DNA of 64,000 bases from Taenia hydatigena (lineage: Eukaryota; Platyhelminthes; Cestoda; Cyclophyllidea; Taeniidae): contig JADWOT020000007.1 in NCBI GenBank assembly GCA_036345935.2, positions 1,766,971 through 1,830,970 of the forward strand. Direction: 5' to 3'. Within the stretch, counting starts at the first letter, position 1. Every line of letters begins with the position of its first letter. The translations under genes were made by a program, and so were the position numbers. The notes under the pieces are model-generated. The model worked only from the letters and a program-made list of their open reading frames with translations. It had not been told where the DNA came from and made no database searches. Of this stretch, positions 35,653 through 46,289 are shown piece by piece.

Positions 35653-35929
35653 AAATCAAATCTGCCAGAAGATGTAGATGGCATGAATTGCATTCAAAGG
35701 GGTCCAGAGTATACTGCCGCAGCTTTTACCGCGGTTTACTGCACGAAACTGATCAGCAACACTAAATTGGATAAGATAATGCTTCATTTTACAAATAAAG
35801 GAGGACAAAACTTGTGCTTATTAAGGAACACAAAATTCGGTGCTGTGGTGGAAGTGGTGACAATCCAATTACCGATTACAAGCAGCATATCAGTTCCCTT
35901 CATGAAATGTAAATGTTGGAGCACAAAAG
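35653..35929 (+). CDS. Probable internal exon, unknown protein
   Basis: About 92 uninterrupted codons run from an acceptor-like CCTCAAAG to a strong donor, AAAAG|GTAAAA, in phase 1. Peptides include SNLPEDVDGMNCIQRGPEY, KLDKIMLHFTNKGGQN and VVEVVTIQLPITSSISVPFM. The frame is already open before 35653, so the true start could be a little further left. Alternating hydrophobic strands suggest a beta-rich, perhaps extracellular, domain. Not recognised. Confidence 0.4.
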
Positions 35930-36504
35930 GTAAAACCGGTGTATCTGTCTATTTTTAATTCATGGTTGTAGGAAACCCGGGGATCAAGGCACCGTCTTCA
36001 TCCAAAATTCAAGTGTCATGCATCTAAACCAAGCACCTCTCTTACCAACTGCATCATGCTTGTCAGAATCTAACTTAAAACAATTTTTAAGGAATAGATT
36101 GTTTTAAAAATTCTGATTAGTAATAGCTTTGTCTACAAATCAGGAAAATCAATTTGAAATAGATGAATTTTTACTGCCTAGGCAAGTTTTTTAACTATCT
36201 CGATTGAAGCATTACCATAACCAAGCGAAATCGCTCTACCAATGGAACGTACAAGGCAATTTGTAATCTGAAGCCTGCTTCTCCTACTCCTTTTGCTAAA
36301 TTTTGCCTCGGCCTTAAGGAAGTCGACTTAATTCACGAAGTCACTTCTGCTTTCACACGTCTTTTGAATAAAGAATCAGACAGGATGTGACCTTACCAAT
36401 GCGTATGAGTAGTCTGCGGTTATATCAAACCATGCACGGTATCCAGACAAGTTGGAAAACAGTCAATTCACTAGTCGTCAGTATACAGTCAAGGCGTCTT
36501 TCAG

Positions 36505-36906
36505 TCAGACGAACACCAGAGGCAGAATCGAGCAGACAGAAACCTCTAGGCAGGGCAAAGAAATTGAGTATCTGCTGGAATCTGGTAAACTTTGTATTAG
36601 ACGTTCCTGTCGAGTTCTTTTTCTCCTCTTCTTCGTGCTAATGATCAACTGTCTGATCTGCATTGTAACTGATGCCTCTGTTTCTTTGGCGATTTGCGTG
36701 CCATTGGCATTAAAGCACCCATCTTTCCTCAGCATCGTGACCACAGAGTCCAGCATGGACCAGGTGATAAATAAAAGGATAGGATAAAGGCCGGCGACCC
36801 AAACAAAGGGGACCAATGAGGAGTAGACGAAGAGAAGTGGAACTGTAAAACGCGTCTTGCTGGCAGTCGTGATCGCACAACTTAGCTTGGGATGTGACCT
36901 AAGCAC
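36505..36906 (-). CDS. Probable exon of a multi-pass membrane protein
   Basis: The minus strand has 133 open codons with GC-rich third positions, which is unusual for this AT-rich neighbourhood. It starts near an AG (CAAGTGCTTAG) and encodes about 40 hydrophobic residues (FTVPLLFVYSSLVPFVWVAG, then LYPILLFITWSML) followed by GCFNANGTQIAKE and a strongly basic stretch KKRRKRTRQERL. Two membrane helices with a basic cytoplasmic tail are plausible. Possible donors are GAG|GTTTCT near 36540 and CTG|GTGTTC near 36515; otherwise it ends at TGA. An upstream partner may be the hydrophobic frame at about 37045-37095 (MVLAVTIPISTQM). The two plus-strand ORFs over it are shadows. Family not recognised. 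Confidence 0.5.
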   Translation of the reverse strand: MLRSHPKLSCAITTASKTRFTVPLLFVYSSLVPFVWVAGLYPILLFITWSMLDSVVTMLRKDGCFNANGTQIAKETEASVTMQIRQLIISTKKRRKRTRQERLIQSLPDSSRYSISLPCLEVSVCSILPLVFV

Positions 36907-37794
36907 TTGATTGAATCAGTTGTCTCACCATTTGAAAACCAGCTGCCTGGTCACTACTGGTACACTGCACGTGCAAAGCATGCAGACAAGAAGCAAATGA
37001 TGTCTCCACAGCCGACGCACTCATTCAGCATCTAGTTGCATCACAACTTTGCTCATCTGCGTGCTGATGGGGATGGTGACAGCGAGCACCATCACCACTA
37101 CTTATAACCCATTAATAGAAGCCCTTCCCCCATCCATACGAGCTATCATTCATTTTATCCACTTCCCGCAGCTTTTTAGACCGAGATAAAATTGTTTGAC
37201 AAATCAAACAATTCTTTACGTAAACAATTACTTTCCTTTTGTTGTGATGATGTTTCACCTCACGATTTCCGCATTTCACCTCACTGTCACGCATATGCGA
37301 CACGCATATAATGCCAGCATACCACTTTCCTTACTACTTTCCTTTTTTTGTCATAAACATGCAATTATGTATATACGTACTCTGATGCCTTTAATTAATC
37401 ATTTTATTCAATACCTTTTTTTACTGCGTCCTCGTCAATAACGCCAGTCCCAAATTCTCAAATTTTGTCATTTCATTTATGAAATGCTTGCGAAATACTT
37501 GCCCACTGTCTGGCATTCGCCAGCCACCCAACTAACTCAGAAGCTCCATTGCGTTTTTTACTTTTAGGACGCTTTGCTGTTGCCTATTTAACTTCTCGGT
37601 ATTGCCTGCAATAACTTGGGTGCCCATGTTGCAACCAGGTTCGTCTCAGCATATTACGTGATCCGCAGTCCACCCTTTTTAAGGGCACTCAACCGACTTC
37701 CTTCTCCTTTTTGTCAATTCTGCAAAGGTCTACGGCTCTAATTTTAATTTGTTTACGCGTTCTGCTACGCACAATAGTCATTGATCATTTACTA
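36907..37794. other. Stretch between the membrane-protein exon and R1 copy 2
   Basis: A minus-strand frame near 37045-37095 (reading VMVLAVTIPISTQMSKVV) may be an upstream exon of 36505-36906, but its borders are unclear. The rest shows nothing firm. Confidence 0.3.
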
Positions 37795-40010
37795 CCTCCC
37801 TCACCCCTCACCTCCTCCTTCGTCTCCGTCTCCTCTCCTGGCTGCGTCCCCATTCACACATCCAAGTCGTGTTCCCTACTACGACTGGCGGCAACATCAA
37901 CATCTCTCGACGACGGCACTAAACATACCGATAAGTGCCTCTTTCCTTCCCATTGCAGCCTTCATTCTTTAATCAGCTTCCTCTGCTCACATTCACTCAT
38001 TCGTATTTCTCCCCTCGCTCAGGCCTCACATGCGACAATAAGACGCAGGACAGTCCAGAGGCCGACAGGGACAGAAGCAGAGCGATGAAGACAAGGTCGA
38101 GTTGATGGAGCACGAGGAATCGGAATGTGACCTGTCCGACTACTCGACTTGGACGAGTAAGTGGTTGGATATGGATGAGCAGGCGGAGTGGTGGCAGTTG
38201 CCCCCCCCCCCCCCCCAGATGGCATCAGATTCTCCCACGTCGTCGTCGCTCACCACAATGACACCATTGCCGGCAAGTCATCTGTCATCCACGCCGGGAG
38301 CTCAAGGAGTTGGTTGTGGAATTTGAGGCGGATGTGGAGCAAGGTGAAGGGAAGGAGGGTGGAGGAAAAATGGGTGTGGATATGGTGAAGAGATTGCAAG
38401 AATGGAAACACAGGACTCTGTGCAACTTAATCGACTCTGGTGAGTGACTCCAATACTTGTACCATTGCACTTAGAACCAAGTAGGTTAGCTGGCCATCCA
38501 GTGCTTGCCTTAATACTTGAGCCATGAGCTCACTTGTTATGCTTCCCTTATCCTAGCTAGTCATTCGCTTCGCCGACTCGTCTGCTTCCTTCAGTAAGCT
38601 TGCACTCTTCACTTCATCCTCTCGTTTGCCATGTCAATGTCCTTCCCACCCAAGGAAACATACTTTCTTCTTCGACTCTTCTTCCATTGCAGTAGTTCAA
38701 ACGACTGAGGAGGCGTCTCCGCTACCTCTTTTCCTCGTGCTACTACCGCCATTGCTGTGTTTAACCCCAATCTAGCTGAGTGATTTCCCAATTCTTAAAC
38801 CAATTCATCGAGCAGTGATTTGACGATATGATAGACTAGTTGGTTGATTTTGTTTGAATGATTATTTGAATGGTTTATCCTTACCCTTGCTTCTTTAGGT
38901 CTATTTGACCCGTTCCTTCATTTGACTGATTATCAATAAAGTGATTGCGCATTTTAATTATCAGCTCACCAAAGCACTGAGAAGTGGTAGATTGATTCGA
39001 CCCGAGAAGACAGAATTGAGGTCGCTGCACCGGTTCTCGAATGCCTACCAGCTTAGTATTACCCTTTAGCCCCTTTCTTTCTAGTTAGTAAGAGTGGCTG
39101 TAAAATGTCTTACTCGTGAGTTCCTTTCTTCTTCCTTTGCATGAAAATTCTGTGGCTGGCACCGCGGACTCTTGGCGCATTTCGTACGCCACCGACAAGT
39201 TGTGATGGCTGAGGTCGGAGGTTCTTCGATGGCAAGACCGAGGAAAACGCCTGGATTAGGAGACGGACTATTGAATGCCTAAGTATTTTGATTTACTCTC
39301 GACTATGAGAAACGGGCCATTCTAGATCGTCACCATCGCCTTCAAGTAATGTAGGCAATTCGAAGCCTTACTGCGTTCATACCCCATCACTAGGTCCTTT
39401 TTCTTTTTCAAGTTTGCTCCAAACTTCTTTTATCATGCTCTGTGTAGACAATATGTCTCCATGGTTTTCGCTCCAGCTTGCATTTCGAGACATTTTTATG
39501 CACAGCGTTGCCATTCGTGATTCCTATCCCTCTGTCATGGGATGTGTTGCATCTGGCGGCCAGAAACGGTGAGCATCACTTTGTTAGTAGTGGCGCCTTA
39601 AGACTTCGCCACCCGCGGACACGCTCACTGTCGGCCCTTGACTCCTTACATGAGTCATTTACTTCCCGATCGGTATAAATGCCCATGCAACATCTTAAAC
39701 CACTAGTGGATGTGCAGTTTTGGCTTCATGAGTAACGCGGTGGTTAAACCTAGCCAAGACATTTAAACTGAATGTTGAACAGTTGCGCAGGAATTTCATG
39801 CAAGCCGAGCAACCTTTGTGTAGTCAACGTCCATGGTTAATGTAAACACAAAGCCTATCCTCTGCAGTCATTGCACGATCTATTTTCTTCAAAAGTGTGT
39901 GTGGTCTGTATCCCTCATAAATGGATGCGAATTGAAGAGTTCACTAAGGTTGAATGGGTAAACTAGATGGTGCTGCTGCTGCTACCACTATTACAATTTT
40001 CTTGTAACCA
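37795..40010 (+). repeat. Dispersed repeat R1, copy 2
   Basis: It matches copy 1 (about 5000-7140) and copy 3. The intron-like acceptor CTCGCTCAG (ending 38022) is kept, but the donor position reads GATAAG at 37930 where the other copies read GTAAGT, so this copy could not splice there. The frame after the acceptor reads MEHEESECDLSDYSTW and SKWLDMDEQAEWW, then passes through a 16-C run (38201-38216) read as polyproline, then MASDSPTSSSLTTMTPLPAS. The coding order is the same as in copy 1. Confidence 0.75.
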
Positions 40011-40500
40011 GGGAGATGACACTGGTAGGGCGACATCTTACTAATGGCATGCAGTGAGGGAAACTGCCTTCCTCCTTTGCGGCGGTCGCATGATGCCTCT
40101 TTGATAAAGGAGTGCGATCCGTATCTGCCAGGGAAGGGGTGGTCAGAGCGGAGCCCTCGATGGGGTTGGATGCGTGGACTATGAGGTAATTTCGGCTGCC
40201 ACTGTCGCAGTCAATGAGACAGCTTCGGTGAGGCGACTTCTTACCGACGACATACAGTGAACGAGATTTGCCCACGAATTTACCTTATTGTAGGTACTTT
40301 AGGTTTACAGTCCCCATTCGTCTGAGGACACACAGCCACATTTGCACTTCTGCGTGTAGTGCTTTGACAGTTCTGCGTTTGAATTTCGCGATGGATGGCT
40401 AATATTGCATCTTTGATACAACTAATACAATCAATCATTATGATGTGAATTTGTTTATGCAGCACTGTATATATTTCGTTGCACTTCATTCCATCGTTTA
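40011..40500 (+). repeat. Dispersed repeat R5, copy 1
   Basis: It resembles 60040-60500 in the same orientation. GGTCGCATGATGCC matches AGTCGCATGCTGCC, CAGGGAAGGGGTGGTCA matches CAGGGAGAGGTGGTCA, and the 40430-40490 block matches 60430-60490. It abuts R1 copy 2, so it could be the end of a longer unit, but R1 copy 1 is not followed by it. Confidence 0.5.
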
Positions 40501-42244
40501 ACGTCCAGTTGCGACCATGGCTGCCCATCCTGCGGGTGCTATGATCTGACACCATGCAGAACGAACGCGTCCTATCGAAATAGATAATAGAGGGCTAATG
40601 CTTACTAAGGGAATATTATAGATGCTTAGGCGCAAATTAATGCCCTTTCCCCTTTGCGTGTGCCTATGTGTGATTCCTCGAAGCCTTTCCAACTAAAGCA
40701 TTTTTCTGGGCCAAAAGTCTTCTCACCTTGTGGCTACTGATCATTGCATTCCTACAAACTCTGCCAACAAACGTGGGATGGGCTTGCTGACTGCTCATTG
40801 TAGTGACTCATGCGTGATCCCATTGGTGTTGATTATCAGCGCACCTATCAAACGGGCAGACTCTAACGCGTTCCCGTAAGAGGCACGTAAACGCTGTGGA
40901 CTGCATCCACATTAGTGTCGAATGTTGAAGTAGTATGCAAGAGCACGCTGCTCGCTGCTAAGCTACCCTTTGCATGTCTATATCCTCCATAGACTGACTT
41001 CCTTTTAGTGGAAGGCCAATTTTAACCTTACCCCATCATGTAGTGACATTTTATGTGCAGTTCTTACTTGCACTACTTACAATTTTCAGTAACAACCTGC
41101 GATTTTAATTTTCCATGATTTCTCCTTATGCTGCATGATTCACCGATGTCTACCGCAGCGCATCTCTTATAAATTATTCTTGCAGCTTAACAATAACAAC
41201 TTCCACGCCATAAGAATTCCCGGTAAGCACAAGCAAGCGCCATCAATGCTAACTTCACCAGCAAAGTATGTTTTTTACCATTTTGAGGTATGGTTGAGCG
41301 CTTGAGCCTTTTTAAAGTAAAGAACTGCAAAGCATTTGTGATCAATGCGTAAGAATGCTTCGGTATTTTACTTACATCTGCTCCTGCCTTCTCTTTAAAC
41401 GCAAACTCTTTTGAATTTACACGAGTCATTGCCTCCTTGCTCAAATTTTTTGCCACCATCGATTTGCGCGTCTGAACAAGCTATTGTGGCACATATCAAG
41501 TGATGTATTCTGCGCACCCTAAGAAATGGCATTAAAAGAGCCTTCTAAATATTAGCTCTATTACCATGAAAGAGCAGTGGATCCTTGCCTACATTGCTAA
41601 ATTCGTCTAGTTGCCCATTATTGCCTGAAGTTAGCCCCTTTAAAAATGCAATCAAATGTAAAGCATTTGAGAGAATGGATTCGTGTTTGAAATGACGCTC
41701 TAATCAAGGCGCTTTTTCTTAACAAGATTTGGATAATTTTACGTCAAGCTTATCTACTCTCCTTCCCTTTTAAATAAGTGTGGCGGAAGTTTTCCTTATT
41801 ACGCTAACCACTTTAGTGAGAGATGCACATTAATGAGGTGTCAAGCCACAGCAGCGAATTTGCCTTGTCAAATGCACTTTGTCTTTGCGGTAAAACATTG
41901 ATAACAGTACGTTGGTGAAGTTAATTGCGCCTCTGTTAAGAAAAAAACGCAAATGCTTGTCCTATTTTTTGCAATTCCCTTAAGGGTTACCCTTATTGGC
42001 CTTGTGTGCTTAGGCCCAATTTTCAACAATTTGAAATGTGTAAAATCATGCGGTTCGGAAAGCCACTTATTACATTTTGGTGTTAATTTAACATTTTCTC
42101 AGCATTGAGTTTACTTATGAGGATACCATGGCACACTATGCTTTCTCCTATTTAGCTTTTGCAATTCAGCTTTGCTTGGCCTTCAAACAACAACTCAGTA
42201 GTGCATCTTGTGCCACTACATGCAATCACAAAAATGCATGAATG
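40501..42244. other. Stretch without a supported gene
   Basis: A 90-codon minus-strand frame (41187-41459) lacks splice support. 41640-41780 loosely resembles 49130-49250 (GTAAAGCATTTGAGAGAATG against GTAAAGCGTTTGAAAGAATA), a possible old repeat pair. Confidence 0.3.
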
Positions 42245-42499
42245 CAAACGCATGGTTAGTGCCTAGTTGGTAGACATGCTGAGTGAGCGCATGTCAGTAT
42301 GCTGGCAGACCCAGCCGCCTGGCCAGCAGAAAAGAATGAAGTGAATTGAGGTGACGGGTGAACACTTGGTGAAACTCCTTGGCGGGATGAAGCTATATCC
42401 GACTATGTGAATAAGTGAGCTGTTAACTCGCAGAGCATGGCTTTGATCCACGAACCTCTGGATTACGGGCTTAGTGCGCTTCCACTGCGTCACTTTGAT
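42245..42499 (-). repeat. tRNA-iMet-headed SINE-like element, diverged copy
   Basis: It reads leftwards from a tRNA-like head (42428-42499) into a tail that aligns with the tail of 46018-46276. Shared tail blocks include GTCGGATATAGCTTCATC against GTCGAATTCAGCTGCATC, CAAGTGTTCA (identical), and CTCACTCAGCATG against CTTACTCAACATG. Shared head plus shared unrelated tail in the same order is the layout of a tRNA-derived SINE. Confidence 0.55.
42428..42499 (-). pseudogene. Initiator tRNA-Met pseudogene (head of the SINE-like copy)
   Basis: It is the same 72-base length as the cloverleaf at 46018-46089, with about 58 of 72 positions identical. The anticodon position reads CGT instead of CAT, the acceptor stem is unpaired at several positions, and most changes are transitions. 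Not a functional tRNA. Confidence 0.75.
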
Positions 42500-43087
42500 C
42501 AAATTATTTATAACTTTTAATTTAATTTATCTCCTTCAGCAGGTTGGCGCAAGCAACATGACAAATCACTGATGTGAGCTTCAGCAGTCACATAAAGTCG
42601 AGGCGTGTGTGTGTGCTCGAATGATTACTCAGTAACTGGTTGACGCGTAAGCAGTGAGGTAGCAGAGGTCAAGATAGATATGGGTGCCGAGGAAGAAAAG
42701 AGGAGGCAGAGGTAAATTTGGGTGTATGCACGTGGCACTGTGATGTGGTGCAGCACAACATGGCATAGCATATCGCAGGGTGTTGAAACAAAGCAGATTA
42801 GCAGGAATTGCACTAATATGGCACTATGTTAAGTTGCCTCTGTGGTGGTGTAGCAGTGAGATTTTCTCGATTTCATCTAGATGATACGACTCCAACTCAT
42901 AGTCACCAAGGCGCGCAATAATCTGTTGCGCGCACAGGCAACAGGACGCTAGACTCCGTGGCTACATGTACGTGGGTATCGCATGAAGTGCCTACTGATT
43001 AGGAAGTAGAAGTTGGCATGGTCGTTCTTGTAGAGTAGATAAATTGAATTTTATCACTTACGTCTATTAGCCATCGATTTCTTTCAG

Positions 43088-43143
43088 GCTCTGTTACTAC
43101 GACATTTATGAATTTGAGCTCCTATTAATGACTGTTGACGCGG
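43088..43143 (+). CDS. Possible small exon
   Basis: A strong acceptor (CATCGATTTCTTTCAG) opens into CYYDIYEFELLLMTVDAG. The possible donor at 43144 (GTCTTC) is weak, and the frame stops at TAA soon after. Confidence 0.25.
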
Positions 43144-43178
43144 GTCTTCAATAATATTGGAGAAGCATTCAGTTATCA

Positions 43179-43538
43179 TTGGTACCGATGTTCGAACGAT
43201 CTTATAAATTGCAGCGATGCATTAGCTATTTCATGCAGCAAACTCTGTGCAGGGTGACGCATCACATTTTAACCGGAAGTATCCACCCATCCCATTCTGA
43301 CGTTGCGGCTAAACCTCTTAACAGGCCAGACAACTCTTATGCACATCGTTTTCATCTTATCAATGACAAGAATAATGAGCTTCATGAGCTGCTGACTATG
43401 AACTCGAGTATATTCTTATATTATTGTAGAAAGGGTGGAATAGTTAATACAGCTCGAATCCCTGAAAATCAAGATTTACGCAATTTGGTCCACGCAGAAG
43501 TACCCTATAGCAAAAAATATGCTAGGTTCTCTGGATAG
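43179..43538 (+). CDS. 119-codon ORF, unknown
   Basis: The frame contains FERSYKLQRCISYFMQQTL, RFHLINDKNNELHELLTM and NLVHAEVPYSKKYARFSG and ends in TAG. An acceptor-like GCATTCAG lies about 15 bases upstream. Its length is above what chance usually gives here, but no splice partner or family was found. Confidence 0.3.
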   Translation: MVPMFERSYKLQRCISYFMQQTLCRVTHHILTGSIHPSHSDVAAKPLNRPDNSYAHRFHLINDKNNELHELLTMNSSIFLYYCRKGGIVNTARIPENQDLRNLVHAEVPYSKKYARFSG

Positions 43539-43815
43539 TAACGTTTCACTTTGTATAATGTCTACACTATCAAGAGCGTGCTGGTTTTCACAGCTAAGTT
43601 TTAAGGCTGCTTAATGCTTATTTTAGGTACTTGACAATTCAGGACTGTGATTTGAATTTGAACCAATGCTTGTCTTTAAGCACAGTGCTGTACCAGTGAT
43701 CTTGGCTATTCCACATCTGCATAGACAAAAGCTCTACGTACGACTTCAACCCACTCAAACCTTGGCTTTCCTAGCATTAGTCGATGCAGCACTAAATTGA
43801 GATTAATATGAGGAT

Positions 43816-43887
43816 AAGGATGCAGTTCGGTGGTAGAAAGCTCGCTTTGCATGTGGGAAGCCTCGGGTTTGAACGCCGGCATCTTCG
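43816..43887 (+). pseudogene. tRNA-Ala(TGC)-like sequence
   Basis: Seventy-two bases align along a eukaryotic tRNA-Ala: D-arm GTTCGGTGGTAGA, anticodon loop CTTTGCAT (anticodon TGC), T-arm TCGGGTTTGAACGCCGG, and an acceptor stem with six of seven pairs counting G-U. The T loop departs from TTCRANY and the T stem has a mismatch, so it is probably a tRNA-derived pseudogene or SINE head. Confidence 0.5.
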
Positions 43888-44039
43888 GTCAATGCGTCTT
43901 GAAAGTAGTCCTCGGCCAACACAGTCTTTTCTTTGATTCCGTGTCCTTTTTAAGCTCTGGCTAGCCATTTGTTTACTACCTCTGGTTCTCTGCGCATGGA
44001 CCCTCCCGGTGTGATGGATGTTGGAGAGTGAAAGTCGGT

Positions 44040-44267
44040 CTTCATTCATCCTATTGGTTCGCTTAACCTTGCCGTCACCCATCCGACACGACACACGCGG
44101 GTTCAGCATTAAATCCATTAACTCCGTCGTGCTAAGCTTGTAGCTAAAGCTGTGCTATGACCGACTAAATGAGGTAAGTGTAAGCGGTTGCAGATGCGTC
44201 CGAAGAGAATCAAACTGTCGACTCCTGGTTTACGATACCAGTGTTCTAACCACTAAGCCGTGAAGAC
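44040..44267 (-). pseudogene. tRNA-Thr(CGT)-like head with a 3' tail (SINE-like)
   Basis: The head is 44197-44267. It contains GGCTTAGTGGTTAGA (D arm), CTGGTATCGTAAACCAG (perfect 5-bp anticodon stem, anticodon CGT) and a degenerate T arm. Only about four or five acceptor pairs remain. The tail resembles that of the 42245-42499 element: CACTTA, then TAGTCGG and ATAGC at matching spacing, then GGAGTT and AACCCG. This suggests related tails on different tRNA heads, or one family with a rearranged head. Confidence 0.45.
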
Positions 44268-44521
44268 CACTGGCAATTATATCCCTTTAACTATGTCCTC
44301 AATCTAGTCTTGCACAGAAATTGGCTTTGAACGACTCCTCTAACTCATGTCTAACCGCCACATAATCACCTTATGCACTTTATCTTCATCTTCTGAGACT
44401 TTTAAGATTGTGGTTGATTTGTTTCTGGTAATAATTCATAGCAACATATGTTCCTTGACGCAGTGCTAAATTACGCCTTAGTGGCGGAGAAAAACCTAAA
44501 CTGACTACATTGATATGCGAG

Positions 44522-44684
44522 TTGGCTAAGATACTATTCGCCGGACGAATTCAATCAATTTGTGCGTGATTGTAAGGCTCGGCTACTTAACGACGTTCGC
44601 CTAAGTCCGAATTGGAGTCGAAATCTGCATGAGACTCTGAGCAGGAGTTTACATCCGACATCAGTTGTCCACATTGAATGTATG
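44522..44684 (+). CDS. Probable internal exon, unknown protein
   Basis: It runs 163 bases from an AG (ATATGCGAG) to donor ATG|GTTAGT, with 54 uninterrupted codons and a strongly protein-like sequence: WLRYYSPDEFNQFVRDCK, ARLLNDVRLSPNWSRNLHET, LSRSLHPTSVVHIECM. The upstream codons in this frame contain a stop, so the acceptor position is well constrained. It needs one base from the previous exon and ends in phase 0. The helical, charged composition suggests an intracellular protein. Not recognised. Confidence 0.5.
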
Positions 44685-45334
44685 GTTAGTAAATTGCAAT
44701 CTTTAATTTTTGAATTAATATTTGTGTTTTGATAATCCTACATCCTAGCCTTATGTCAACCAACCAGGATGGAGGGAAATATATGGATGGCAAAAGCACG
44801 AAACTTAAATTTCTATGCCAGTTTAAGTGAAAACATGATGATCGTCTGACTCGGAACTGCCTGGATTTTATGCCACATTTAATCGCTTGATGAGTACAAA
44901 TGTGGCTAACGTCAGTTTATTCAATTGGCTTTCATCTGACGCAACCTTCTTTCTTAACGCCAAGGAAGAGACATACCACATTTATCATACTAATATTTTG
45001 TAATATGTTCCCAATACCAGCATAAGCAAACGCAAAATTCCGCTCATTTGAGTTACCTTCAACGTCTTACTCAATTCTTTACTTTCTCCTCTGTAAAACG
45101 AAAGCGCAAAACCACGCCAACGAACGATCATTTGACTGGAGTCTCAACAACTGCATAAAATCAGGGGGTCGTGTATATCGATATTGGCAAATAAGTTGCC
45201 ATTTTTACAGTAGCTACTGATGCTATTTGGTAATCCTTTTCGGCAACGGCAAGGCAGAAAACAGGTAATAATGAGAAAAGAGACTGTAATTGATTGAAGA
45301 CCTGATTTGTGCCCATCTCTGTACCTTTTCCTAG

Positions 45335-45566
45335 TGGGGCCCTGTCTCTTACATGCATAGACCCCTTCACTCGATGTGATATGTTCTCTATCCCCACCAG
45401 TGGTAACATCGCTCATTTCGGGTGGCAGGATAAGCAGAAGTGTGACATTGTTGTTTCCGCACATATGTGTCGATGCACACGCGTATATAAACGCAGTCTA
45501 AGTGAATCACAGCGCACTCCCACTATATGCGACTCGTACACGTATCCAAGCACGCACCATGATTAG
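45335..45566 (+). CDS. Possible terminal exon, Cys-containing
   Basis: A strong acceptor (CTCTGTACCTTTTCCTAG) is followed by 77 open codons including LTCIDPFTRCDMFSIPTSGN and DIVVSAHMCRCTRVYKR, ending in TAG. It begins needing one base, which does not match the phase 0 end of 44522-44684, so an intervening exon or a separate gene is required. A 106-codon minus frame overlaps. Confidence 0.3.
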
Positions 45567-45730
45567 GAGCACGGCAGAACACAACGCAAAATATCATACA
45601 CCAAACTGACTTTACTTTATAATTAGTAGAGGCATGCTTGACCATTTCAGATGAAGCCGGATCAATTCAAATCAGACTGTTGTGCTGATGTCACTGCTGC
45701 GGTGTAAACAGTAATACCAATCGTATCAGT

Positions 45731-45946
45731 TTGTGTCCGATGCAACAGCCTTTTAATTTCATGTCCACGACACCTCGTGCGACACACACTTGCATGCAGC
45801 CATGGTGTCTAGCATCATGTTGCCTGCCCATGCGACAAATTTTCGCGTACCCTGGTGACCAAAAGTTGAACTCGTACTATCTTGATGAAACGGAGAAAAT
45901 TCTTAGCGATTGTTCGAATGCACACATACTTCTTGACTTTGTGTGA
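45731..45946 (+). CDS. Possible exon or short ORF upstream of the tRNA
   Basis: The frame contains WCLASCCLPMRQIFAYPGD and SYYLDETEKILSDCSNAH and ends in TGA. An acceptor-like CTTGCATGCAG lies inside at about 45800. Weak support. Confidence 0.2.
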   Translation: MCPMQQPFNFMSTTPRATHTCMQPWCLASCCLPMRQIFAYPGDQKLNSYYLDETEKILSDCSNAHILLDFV

Positions 45947-46017
45947 ATGTTTGAGCTCAGCTCTGTGAATCGTCGTGTTGTTTGTGCCATTCTGCTGTTA
46001 GAAGATATAACGAAGTG

Positions 46018-46089
46018 AGCAGAGTGGCGTAGTGGAAGCGTGCTGGGCCCATAACCCAGAGGTTCGTGGATCGAAACCACGCTCTGCTA
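46018..46089 (+). tRNA. tRNA-iMet (CAT), intact cloverleaf
   Basis: Seventy-two bases fold fully. The acceptor AGCAGAG/CTCTGCT pairs completely and starts with the A1-T72 pair typical of eukaryotic initiators. The D arm holds an A box (TGGCGTAGTGG), the anticodon stem CTGGG/CCCAG encloses CCCATAA with CAT, and the T stem CGTGG/CCACG encloses ATCGAAA, with A in place of the usual T at the first loop position, another initiator mark. No run of four T occurs in the first 60 bases downstream, so Pol III termination is not obvious, and the 3' flank is shared with the pseudogene copy at 42245-42499. It may therefore be a SINE copy with a preserved head rather than, or as well as, a working gene. 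Confidence 0.75.
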
Positions 46090-46276
46090 TTCCGTTGTTT
46101 CTATTCCTACGGTCGAATTCAGCTGCATCTCGCATCGTTGCTTTGCTTACCAGGTCTGGAAAGCCGATTCTTCAAGTGTTCAACTGCCAACTCCCTCCAG
46201 CTCTCTTCCCTCACATTTGCCGTCTAGGTGGCAGGTCCTGATTGATTCGCAACGTGCACTTACTCAACATGCCGAT
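46018..46276 (+). repeat. tRNA-iMet-headed SINE-like element, well preserved copy
   Basis: The head is the cloverleaf at 46018-46089. The next 185 bases align in order with the tail of the inverted copy 42245-42499, including CAAGTGTTCA and GGTGGCAGGTCCTG against GGCGGCTGGGTCTG. A poly(A) or simple-repeat end and target-site duplications were not evident. Confidence 0.5.
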
Positions 46277-46289
46277 TTCAATTGCAATC

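Noticed and set aside
36387..36787. Two plus-strand ORFs over 36505-36906
   Set aside because: Their codon pattern follows the GC-rich minus-strand frame, and they lack splice support.
36505..36906. Naming this exon as a G-protein-coupled receptor or transporter
   Set aside because: Only hydrophobicity supports it. No family motif such as DRY or NPxxY is visible.
45480..45495. TATATAAA as a promoter
   Set aside because: It lies inside a coding-like frame with no gene start at a suitable distance downstream.
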